A stretch of 27,548 bases of DNA from Deltaproteobacteria bacterium (GTDB lineage: Bacteria > Desulfobacterota > Desulfobacteria > Desulfobacterales > SURF-15). Numbering within the stretch: the stretch's first letter is position 1; every line of letters begins with the position of its first letter. The position numbers were made by a program, and so were the translations under genes. Under the pieces are notes generated by a model that had not been told where the DNA came from, searched no databases, and saw only the letters and a list, made by a program, of their open reading frames with translations. This document shows, piece after piece, positions 16,678 to 22,964 of this stretch. The stretch covers positions 1 to 27,548 of the forward strand of contig JAHEHB010000015.1 of NCBI GenBank assembly GCA_024644775.1. The letters are read 5' to 3'.

Positions 16678-16829
16678 GATAAACTCGTAAAAAATCCTAA
16701 AACCGTCATGCCGGACTTGGTCCGGCATCCAGAAGTCATTAAATTTACTGGATTCCGGCTTTTGCCGGAATGACATAAAAACGTGTTTTTCGACTTTTTG
16801 CGAAACCATCAAAAGTCGAACTCATCAAA
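16678..16829. repeat. REP/MITE-like palindromic element inside the importer operon
   Basis: Two GC-rich hairpins face each other: ATGCCGGAC-TTG-GTCCGGCAT at 16708-16728 and ATTCCGGC-TTTT-GCCGGAAT at 16752-16771. They are bracketed by GTCAT / ATGAC and contain ATCCAG / CTGGAT, so the core is itself an inverted repeat. Imperfect terminal repeats extend it: GATAAACTCGTAAAAAATCC at 16678-16697 against the reverse complement of 16791-16810 (13 of 20). A further 9-bp pair, TCGACTTTT / AAAAGTCGA, occurs at 16790-16819. TAAT occurs on both outer sides (16674-16677, 16830-16833), a possible short target duplication. No coding content. Confidence 0.7.
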
Positions 16830-16872
16830 TAATAGACACCGATTTACACTTCCGGTTTGTCCGGGTTAAGGA

Positions 16873-17910
16873 TCACTTCATGGGTACTTTAATTTCACCA
16901 GAGAGAATCTTTTTCTCAGCATCGGTTACTTTGTCGATCATCGCCGGTGTGACCAGATCTTTGTTGTAGTCATCCATGGCATAATAGATACCACGATAGA
17001 CCGTGTCACCGATTTTTGCGGTGTCGCCAAGCCCGAAAGTCCGAATACCGGCTTTAAATTTTTTGTCGAGCAGATCCTTCACTGTCAGATACACCGCCAC
17101 ATCCACCTGCTTTAACATGCTGGTCAGCCCGAAGTTTTCACCGGTTTTTTTGATGTGTCCCAGGTGATTTTGGTTTGAATCGACACCGATTACATACACT
17201 TTTTTTTCTTTGCATGCTTCATAAACCCCGGCACCTGTCAGACCTGAAGCGTGATAGATGACGTGAGCGCCTTTATCGATCTGGGCAAGGGCAAGCTCTT
17301 TGCCTTTAACCGGATCGGCAAAGGCGGTGGGTGTCGTACCCGCATAGTCGCTTAAGACCTTACAATCAGGATCGGCATGCTTAACACCTGCTTTGTATCC
17401 TGCTTCAAATTTATGAATGAGCGGAACATCCATCCCTCCCACAAACCCGACGGCATTTTTTCCGTCTGCTTTTGCCTTTAGCGCAGCGATAATGCCGACC
17501 AGGAACGATCCTTCATGCTCTGTAAATAGCAGAGAGGATACATTCGGTTTGTCAGGGATAAACCCATCGATAATGGCAAATTTGGTATCCGGAAATTCAT
17601 CCGAAACCGCTTTTATGGCATCGGTAAAAAGAAAACCGACCCCGATGACAAGCTCAAACCCTTGCCCGGCGATCATCCTCAATCCGGTCTCCCGGTCTGC
17701 ATCTGCACCGGGTTCGATTTCCACATGCGACACCCCCAGGTCGGATGCCCACTGGAGTCCGCGATAGGCTGAATCGTTGAATGATTGATCGCCTTTCCCG
17801 CCGACGTCAAAAACCATCCCGACTTTGAGTTTGGATTCTGCCGCAGAATGCGGAACCAAGCCAAACACCAACGCAGCGACGAACCACACAAAAAAGGCTC
17901 TTTTCACCAT
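16873..17910 (-). CDS. BmpA/PnrA-type nucleoside-binding periplasmic protein
   Basis: 345 aa. A cleavable Sec signal (residues 1-24, ending HSAA) lacks a lipobox Cys, so the mature protein should be free in the periplasm, not a lipoprotein as in spirochaetes and Gram-positives. The mature domain opens with KVGMVFDVGGKGDQSFNDSAYRG (in part: GGKGDQSFNDSAYRG), the hallmark of the BMP/Med family, followed by GVGFLFTDAI, FAIIDGF, VGFVGGMDVPLI, ADVIYHASGLTGAG-like HVIYHASGLTGAG and VIGVDSNQ. Family members bind purine nucleosides. A very strong AGGAGGT precedes the ATG. First gene of the importer operon, with binding protein expected at highest level. Confidence 0.94.
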   Translation of the reverse strand: MVKRAFFVWFVAALVFGLVPHSAAESKLKVGMVFDVGGKGDQSFNDSAYRGLQWASDLGVSHVEIEPGADADRETGLRMIAGQGFELVIGVGFLFTDAIKAVSDEFPDTKFAIIDGFIPDKPNVSSLLFTEHEGSFLVGIIAALKAKADGKNAVGFVGGMDVPLIHKFEAGYKAGVKHADPDCKVLSDYAGTTPTAFADPVKGKELALAQIDKGAHVIYHASGLTGAGVYEACKEKKVYVIGVDSNQNHLGHIKKTGENFGLTSMLKQVDVAVYLTVKDLLDKKFKAGIRTFGLGDTAKIGDTVYRGIYYAMDDYNKDLVTPAMIDKVTDAEKKILSGEIKVPMK

Positions 17911-18052
17911 GACCGACCTCCTTTTGTTTAAAGGTTTACGGAATGAAAACTGAAATTTGTGATACTGATTGAAACGTTACGGTAAGATTATCCCCTTCCG
18001 GTTGCCAAGTATAGGCAGGAATGCGCTTAGAGTAAAGAAAAATGAATCGTGA

Positions 18053-19003
18053 TCATCGCACAGCCAACTCACGAGGCCCAAGGCCGAGTTTTTCTGTCAG
18101 CCCTCTGTCTTTGTTGTCATGATGATTCCAATAGTCGATCATAATCGTGTGAGTGCGTATTGCGCGCGTGGTTAGCGCCTTTGGAGCCATCCTGGACAAG
18201 CCGGGATAGGTGTCTTCCCACTGTTGAATACGGTACGGAAACTTTTTTTCAAAGGAAATCTTAATTGTTCGCTGCACCTCTTTAAAGTTAACTTCGTAAC
18301 GCACCAACGGAACCCCCTCGAGACTTTTGTTTTCGATGTCATTCAAACTCCCAACCACTCTTACGGGTTTTAGGGGCCGATGAAGAAATCGGCTATAGGC
18401 GGCCGACGGAATCAGGAGAAACTCTCCTTGAGGCAGGGTGGCAGGGGCGATTCGAAGACGTGTCCAGAGCGCGTCCTCAGGGAGAATATTCTGTAGTCGG
18501 AATTGTTTGTCGCCTTCTTTTTCAAAGTATGAATGGCTCGTTATATGAAACTCGTTTTCGCGAAGATTCATTTGTAAATAAACCAACCCGCACCATTCTT
18601 GGGTCGAGGCACTGATTTTGAGCGGGAGTGGATATTTTTGAGCGTCCACAGGGGAAAAAACAGAGGTCATTACAGAATAGGGATACATGCCGGTAAAAAA
18701 TTTTCGGACGGCATTGAGCTTGAGAACCGGAACGTCCCCTGGCCCCGGCGTATCCGCTTTGACCTGCTTTGCCGGATTCATTGTTTCTGTAACATACACC
18801 AAAACAGCATCCCCTTTGTGAATTTCACCATAGCGTGCTTGTTCAAGAGAAAAACGGGATATTTCTCCCTTCCCTGAAAACCAATATTTCCGGAACTGCT
18901 GATAACTATAAGTTCCGAAAGTAGACGTTTCAAATGAATAGCCGGCCGTGGTTATAAAGAATATCGATACAGACACCAAAAATAGAATTTTTCCATATGT
19001 CAT
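18053..19003 (-). CDS. Conserved secreted protein of unknown function (family common in Bacteroidota)
   Basis: 316 aa. A signal peptide (about residues 1-23) precedes a domain with KYWFSGKGEISRFSLEQARY (39-58 region), GDAVLVYVTE, VPVLKLNAVRKFFTGMYPYS, STQEWCGLVY, SHSYFEKEGD, DALWTRLRI and, near the end, WEDTYPG and ALTTRA. I recall the same pattern in a Bacteroidota protein family that databases sometimes call septum formation inhibitor Maf; nothing here resembles real Maf nucleotide pyrophosphatases, so I do not use that name. Periplasmic or surface location is inferred from the signal. AAAGGAG lies just upstream of the ATG. It is divergent from the acetamidase gene and followed by the importer operon 142 bases later. 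Function unknown. Confidence 0.8.
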   Translation of the reverse strand: MTYGKILFLVSVSIFFITTAGYSFETSTFGTYSYQQFRKYWFSGKGEISRFSLEQARYGEIHKGDAVLVYVTETMNPAKQVKADTPGPGDVPVLKLNAVRKFFTGMYPYSVMTSVFSPVDAQKYPLPLKISASTQEWCGLVYLQMNLRENEFHITSHSYFEKEGDKQFRLQNILPEDALWTRLRIAPATLPQGEFLLIPSAAYSRFLHRPLKPVRVVGSLNDIENKSLEGVPLVRYEVNFKEVQRTIKISFEKKFPYRIQQWEDTYPGLSRMAPKALTTRAIRTHTIMIDYWNHHDNKDRGLTEKLGLGPRELAVR

Positions 19004-19176
19004 CTTGTTTCTCCTTTCTAATCGTTGTTGCTCACAAATTCGATTTTAATTGTAAAAAGTTGTTCAAAATTATAGTTATAGGATTATCAGGTACATATTT
19101 TAACGATACAATATATGATTAATATATTCATTTCATTGTGACTTGAAAGTGGTAGTGGTGCATTTAGGAGGAAATC

Positions 19177-20139
19177 ATGCAAAGAATCGTGCGGGAGCAG
19201 GCAAAGAAATTTGCGTTTGACTGGAGAGACGATCCGGTTTTAGAGGTAAAACGCGACGAAGTCTTTGAGGTGGAAACATACGACGCAAGTACGGGGTATT
19301 TCAAAGCACCGGAAGACAAGGCAGACCCCGCTGTTCGACCGGGTCACGACCGGCACCCACCCCTGGCAAACCCCCTTGCCGGTCCAATTTGGTTGGCAGA
19401 TGCGGAGCCTGGAGATACCCTTGTCGTTATCCCAAAAGATATTTTGGTGGACGACTATTCCTGGATTGCCGTTGGTCCAAAACGTGGGCCGCTCGGCGAA
19501 TCGACGCGTTGGCCGGAACTATCTGATCGGTACACAACGATGATTTTTCAACACTTACCGGGGCCCGGTGGCACGACTCGCGAGGGAACGCTAAAATTCA
19601 ATGACAACATATCCTGGCCGATTACCCCGTTTATCGGCACTCTGGGTGTTGCACCCGACAGAGAGGTCGTGACCAGTATCGATGGACAGGGACCGTGGGG
19701 CGGGAATTTGGATATTCGAGATGTGGCACCCGGTAACCGAATTTATCTTCCGATTTTTCATCAAGGAGCGCGGTTCTATTTCGGGGATATTCATGCCAGT
19801 CAAGGAGATACAGAGTTTACCGGAACGGCCGCAGAAACAAAAGCGACCGTCCAACTCGAACTGGATCTTATCAAGGGAAAAACGGTACCATGGATGCGTA
19901 TCGAAAAACCGGAGTCCATCATTTCCATATTTGCCTATCGCCCCCTTGAGCAAGCCATAGAAACGGCAACCTTTAATTTGATGGATTGGTTGATCACCGA
20001 GTATGGTTTCACCCCGAGCGACGCCTATTGTTTGGTGAGTACGTGCCCGGATTTCCGTATCAACGTTTATCAGATGGTGAAAATGGGTAAATTGAATTGT
20101 GTGGCCGGTGCTGAAATTCCAAAGCGCTACATCCAATAA
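19177..20139 (+). CDS. Acetamidase/formamidase family protein
   Basis: 320 aa, FmdA/AmdA family, which hydrolyses formamide or short amides to ammonia and the acid. Family landmarks are NPLAGPIWLADAEPGDTL (65-82), PITPFIGTLGVAP (148-160), GGNLDI (175-180), IYLPIFHQGARFYFGDIHAS (189-208) with the conserved GDIHASQGDTEFTG, which carries likely metal or active-site residues. No signal peptide; cytoplasmic. AGGAGG precedes the ATG. It is the first of three same-strand genes closed by a cyanophycinase-like protein, which together hint at use of an amide-type nitrogen source. Substrate unproven. Confidence 0.92.
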   Translation: MQRIVREQAKKFAFDWRDDPVLEVKRDEVFEVETYDASTGYFKAPEDKADPAVRPGHDRHPPLANPLAGPIWLADAEPGDTLVVIPKDILVDDYSWIAVGPKRGPLGESTRWPELSDRYTTMIFQHLPGPGGTTREGTLKFNDNISWPITPFIGTLGVAPDREVVTSIDGQGPWGGNLDIRDVAPGNRIYLPIFHQGARFYFGDIHASQGDTEFTGTAAETKATVQLELDLIKGKTVPWMRIEKPESIISIFAYRPLEQAIETATFNLMDWLITEYGFTPSDAYCLVSTCPDFRINVYQMVKMGKLNCVAGAEIPKRYIQ

Positions 20140-20167
20140 TGGCATATTCCAAACAAAGGAGGAGAAG

Positions 20168-20467
20168 ATGGCCATCGAAGTTATGATAAAACGAAAAGTT
20201 AAACCCGGTCATCAAGCGAAACAGCTGGTGCCACTCATCTTAAAAATACGGGCCATGGCTTTGAGTCAACCCGGCTATATTTCCGGCGAAACGTTATGTA
20301 ATGTTGAGAATCCGGAAGAGTGTCTCGTCATCAGTAGGTGGGAAACCATTGACGATTGGAATCGATGGGTGAATAGCAAGAGCAGGACAGAAATCGATAA
20401 TAAAATCGAATCATTAGCTGGAGAAGAATCAGAATATACAATCTATGCACCGATGATACCCCGCTAA
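20168..20467 (+). CDS. Small ABM-domain (antibiotic biosynthesis monooxygenase-like) protein
   Basis: 99 aa, a single ferredoxin-like ABM fold: start MAIEVMIKRKVKPGH, then KIRAMALSQPGYISGETL, the characteristic ECLVISRWETIDDWNRWV (WxxxxxWxxW-type core) and a C-terminal strand YTIYAPMI. Proteins of this type are often cofactor-free oxygenases, haem degraders or simply dimeric ligand binders; the function cannot be assigned. ATG at 20168 is chosen because GGAGGAG sits 4-10 bases upstream; a longer frame from 20099 overlaps the previous gene and has no ribosome binding site. 28 bases after the acetamidase, 12 before the next gene. Confidence 0.85.
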   Translation: MAIEVMIKRKVKPGHQAKQLVPLILKIRAMALSQPGYISGETLCNVENPEECLVISRWETIDDWNRWVNSKSRTEIDNKIESLAGEESEYTIYAPMIPR

Positions 20468-20479
20468 AGATAATATATA

Positions 20480-21211
20480 ATGGGCTATATTTTACTTGAA
20501 GGAGGTGCTGAGTTTGGCGGAATGATGTCTGCACCGGATCGCCGGGCGTTTGAGCTCGCTGGCGGCCCCGATGTTCGAATCAGTATTATTCCTGCGGCGG
20601 CAGCTCCGGATAAGAATGACAGGCGGGCCGGTCAAAACGGTGTAAACTGGTTTCAGAGTCTCGGCGCAACCCAGGTTACTTCCCTGCCGCTGATCGATAA
20701 GGCGTCTGCGAATCATCCGGATATCGTCGATGCGTTGCAGCAGTCGCAATTGATATACCTGTTGGGTGGTTTTACGCACCACCTGGGGCAGACCTTAGTC
20801 GGCAGTAAAAGTTGGCGGGCCATGGTAAAGGCTCATGAGTCAGGTGCGGTCATTGCGGGCAGCAGCGCCGGTGCGATGGTACTTTGCGAGCATTATTATC
20901 ACCACATGAGCAGTGAGGCCGCAGAGGGACTCGGGCTTGTACCCGGGGCCTGCGTATTGCCCCATCATAATACGTTTGGAAAAAGCTGGGTATCTCGATT
21001 GACCACTCTCGTACCGGCGGCTATTTTGATAGGTATCGATGAGGAGACCGGAATGATAAACGATGGACCGCACGGACAATGGCAGGTATACGGAAAAGGG
21101 ATGATCACCTTATATCGAACCCATCAATCGGTAAACTATAATCCGGCGGTAAACTATCATCCGGCGGTAAACTATCGTCCGGGGGAGAGTTTCAGACTGG
21201 GTATCGACTAA
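20480..21211 (+). CDS. Cyanophycinase-like peptidase S51 family protein
   Basis: 243 aa, class I glutamine-amidotransferase-like fold of the peptidase E/cyanophycinase group. The nucleophile elbow is AGSSAGAM (126-133, candidate Ser129); GGFTHHL (96-102) corresponds to the family GGNQ..L strand, with Asn-Gln replaced by Phe-Thr; PHHNTFGKSW (161-170) supplies a candidate His. Such enzymes are serine exopeptidases acting on beta- or alpha-aspartyl peptides; the changed GG.. motif means true cyanophycin use is doubtful. No signal peptide, so cytoplasmic. The C terminus carries three VNYxPA repeats (218-235) added beyond the fold. Weak ribosome binding site. Third gene of the acetamidase group. 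Confidence 0.82.
   Translation: MGYILLEGGAEFGGMMSAPDRRAFELAGGPDVRISIIPAAAAPDKNDRRAGQNGVNWFQSLGATQVTSLPLIDKASANHPDIVDALQQSQLIYLLGGFTHHLGQTLVGSKSWRAMVKAHESGAVIAGSSAGAMVLCEHYYHHMSSEAAEGLGLVPGACVLPHHNTFGKSWVSRLTTLVPAAILIGIDEETGMINDGPHGQWQVYGKGMITLYRTHQSVNYNPAVNYHPAVNYRPGESFRLGID
21131..21184 (+). repeat. 18-bp tandem repeat, three copies, within the S51 gene
   Basis: Units at 21131-21148, 21149-21166 and 21167-21184 read GTAAACTAT(AAT/CAT/CGT)CCGG(C/G)G. They are in frame and encode VNYNPA, VNYHPA and VNYRPG. Being a multiple of three, copy-number change would not break the gene. Confidence 0.9.
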
Positions 21212-21469
21212 CTCGCTTTCGTGTTTTTATAAATTGATCTTAAAAACGTATTCATGTGTCTGTCAAAAATAACATCTTTTTTTACGAGATTCACATGTTC
21301 TGCTCTTACACGTTCCGTATTCCCGGATACGTGTTCATAGTTGAATTCAAATGTCCCATTTCGGATGACCAAACGTTTTATAAGAGTCTGTTTCTTCTTC
21401 TGATCTTCTTGGTAAGATAAAATTTTAAAAAAAATGCAAGAATTTCTTTTTTAAAGTTGTCAAAAAAAC
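21212..21469. other. Non-coding stretch between the S51 gene and the sigma-28 promoter
   Basis: AT-rich, no convincing gene on either strand. Only weak pairings are visible (TTTTTA / TAAAAA just after the S51 stop; CGTAT / ATACG near 21330). I see no clear terminator for the upstream operon. Confidence 0.5.
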
Positions 21470-21496
21470 TAAAGTTATCCTCAAATCCGCCGATAA
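21470..21496 (+). promoter_or_regulatory. Sigma-28 (FliA) type promoter
   Basis: TAAAGTTA at 21470-21477, 11 bases, then GCCGATAA at 21489-21496. This matches the FliA consensus TAAAGTTT-N11-GCCGATAA at 15 of 16 positions with exact spacing. Transcription would begin near 21503, at the very edge of the riboswitch-like leader. Confidence 0.85.
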
Positions 21497-21504
21497 GCTT
21501 ATTG

Positions 21505-21620
21505 TGACAGATTGTTTTGCTGAAGGGTAGACCGTTCGAAAGGCAGGGGCGCAATATTTCCGGTTTAATTGCCGATGTATCCGTGTAACATTTCGGAATT
21601 ACGAAGCAATGATTTTTACA
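21505..21620 (+). ncRNA. Candidate c-di-GMP-I (GEMM) riboswitch-like leader
   Basis: From 21524 to 21568 the leader aligns without gaps to the 5' half of the Vibrio Vc2 c-di-GMP-I aptamer as I remember it, with about 32 of 45 identical positions: AGGGTAGACC, GTTCGAAAGG (GAAA tetraloop), GGGGCGCAA and TCCGGTTTAA. The purines equivalent to A18, G20 and A47 of Vc2, which hold the ligand, are present. A P3-like pair TTCCG / CGGAA closes at about 21557-21598. The 3' half is weak: the expected AGGUAGC...GGUUACC is only vaguely matched, and the middle of the P2 stem has mismatches. It may be a divergent or decayed member of the class. Confidence 0.45.
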
Positions 21621-21651
21621 CCCGCCTTTCGATTTCCGAACGGGTTTTTTT
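21621..21651 (+). terminator. Intrinsic terminator / attenuator in the leader
   Basis: CCCG (21621-21624) and TTCG (21628-21631) pair with CGAA (21637-21640) and CGGG (21641-21644), with a three-base bulge, followed by seven T. It ends 22 bases before the start codon, so it would stop leader transcription. Each arm is also exactly complementary to one upstream stretch: 21624-21631 to 21537-21544 (8 bp) and 21637-21643 to 21532-21538 (7 bp), a possible antiterminator. Confidence 0.65.
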
Positions 21652-21673
21652 ATTTGAGTCAGGGGGGATAAAA

Positions 21674-22012
21674 ATGGCAACGACGATAAACACGACTTCT
21701 GAAAGTATGGTTTCGGTGGCAAATCGCAATGTCAGGCAACAGAAAACCGAAAAAACACACGCGCAGCCGGAACGAAATACAGCGTCGGCTGATACTCAGC
21801 CGGAACGCACCGACACGGTTGAAATCACAAATACTCGGTATACGGGAAACGTCTTTGAGAAACTCAATTCTGAGGAAAGAATTGAGGATATTGACGCAGC
21901 GATGAGCAAGGTTGAGGAAATTAAAGCAATGATTGCCGGCGATCACGATGCGTCTCAGGCCGAGCAGGTACACGATATAAACAGAGGCAATTTGGTGGAT
22001 TTATTGGCATAG
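21674..22012 (+). CDS. Small protein of unknown function, probably flagellar-regulon
   Basis: 112 aa from the ATG at 21674, chosen for AGGGGGG 6 bases upstream; a longer frame would run through the terminator. The N-terminal half is polar and low in complexity (Gln, Thr, Glu, Asn), with a repeated QPER (about 36-39 and 56-59 of the longer frame). The C-terminal half is helical, SEERIEDIDAAMSKVEEIKA, ending in NRGNLVDLLA. I recall short proteins with a similar polar head and helical tail ending in L..LL near flagellar genes of Desulfobacterota, but I cannot name a family. No Cys, no signal peptide. Transcription from a near-perfect sigma-28 promoter points to motility; the leader suggests control by a second messenger. 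Confidence 0.75.
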   Translation: MATTINTTSESMVSVANRNVRQQKTEKTHAQPERNTASADTQPERTDTVEITNTRYTGNVFEKLNSEERIEDIDAAMSKVEEIKAMIAGDHDASQAEQVHDINRGNLVDLLA

Positions 22013-22088
22013 CGCCTCGATCGTTACCGTCAAACATTAGTTAGATACACCCTCCTTTGGTTGCATCTTCTATTTAAGGAATGACACA

Positions 22089-22964
22089 TTACAATGAGTT
22101 GTTTTGGTCGTTCAGCCGCCAGTCGTACGCAATATATTCCAGTGTATACGTATGTTCACATTGGTTGAGTTCTTCCGCCTTTTCTTTTGAAAGATACCAT
22201 CCGATATAGTTTAAAATCGTTGTCTCCTGTCCAGGATATCTGAGTTGATACCACTCCAAAAAATCCTTTTTGTACCATTTAAAAATTGAGGAAACATAAA
22301 TCGTTTTTTGGGGATGATCGATTCGGAAATTCTGATCCGAATTGGCAAATCTGCGTGCGTCCTGATCAAGCTGTTCGTTTAACGCTGAGGCTGTGTATAC
22401 TGTCGCCGGCAGCTGTGGACATCCTCTCGCAGCGCAATTGAGCGCGAAATGGATGCGAGGGTCTGAAAACCGTTTGCGAATGACGTTGTTTTCAAGAAAA
22501 TATAAATTTGTCATTTTACCGCCATATGTCATTTTCTTAAATACAAAAAATCCAGCCTCTTTCGGAAGAAAGAAAAAGGGAAAAGGTGGCTTGATATCTA
22601 AAACACTCGAAATGGGATAATAGGCAAGCACCGTCTTTATTACCGACGCATTATAAGCGTTAATCCAATAGGTTAGCCTGTCCTCTTGGGATGGGAATCG
22701 CTCTGGGTGACTGTCGGGACTGATGAGGGATAGCTGATAATAATACATTTCCAAATCGCGTGGATTTTGTTTGAGACTCCGGTAATTGATTCGGCCTTGT
22801 TTGTCGACATATTGTTTCAGAACTCGATCAAAATTTACATGTGAAAATTTCCCGGGTGCTTCTAAGACTGAGCTTTCGAATGTAAGCGGTTTAATCGTGG
22901 TACATCCTATCAATACCAGCAACACTATCAGAATATAACGGCGAGACCATACGGTTGCATTCAT
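22089..22964 (-). CDS. DUF547 domain lipoprotein
   Basis: 291 aa. Signal with lipobox LIGC (C21) predicts an envelope lipoprotein. The DUF547 domain is clear: FDRVLKQYVDKQGRINYRSL (part of it at 45-64), YWINAYNASVIKTVL, PRIHFALNCAARGCPQL with the conserved Cys pair, and a C-terminal YLSKEKAEEL region. The YWINAYN...CAA.GCP pattern resembles papain-like folds, but no activity is established for the family. Its ATG overlaps the stop of the radical SAM gene by 4 bases (ATGA), so the two are translationally coupled. Confidence 0.93.
   Translation of the reverse strand: MNATVWSRRYILIVLLVLIGCTTIKPLTFESSVLEAPGKFSHVNFDRVLKQYVDKQGRINYRSLKQNPRDLEMYYYQLSLISPDSHPERFPSQEDRLTYWINAYNASVIKTVLAYYPISSVLDIKPPFPFFFLPKEAGFFVFKKMTYGGKMTNLYFLENNVIRKRFSDPRIHFALNCAARGCPQLPATVYTASALNEQLDQDARRFANSDQNFRIDHPQKTIYVSSIFKWYKKDFLEWYQLRYPGQETTILNYIGWYLSKEKAEELNQCEHTYTLEYIAYDWRLNDQNNSL

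Noticed and set aside
18053..19003. Septum formation inhibitor Maf
   Set aside because: The protein is exported and lacks Maf motifs; the name seems to be a database carry-over.
19591..20175. 194-aa minus-strand frame opposite the acetamidase
   Set aside because: Long but antisense to a clear conserved enzyme; composition is that of a shadow frame.
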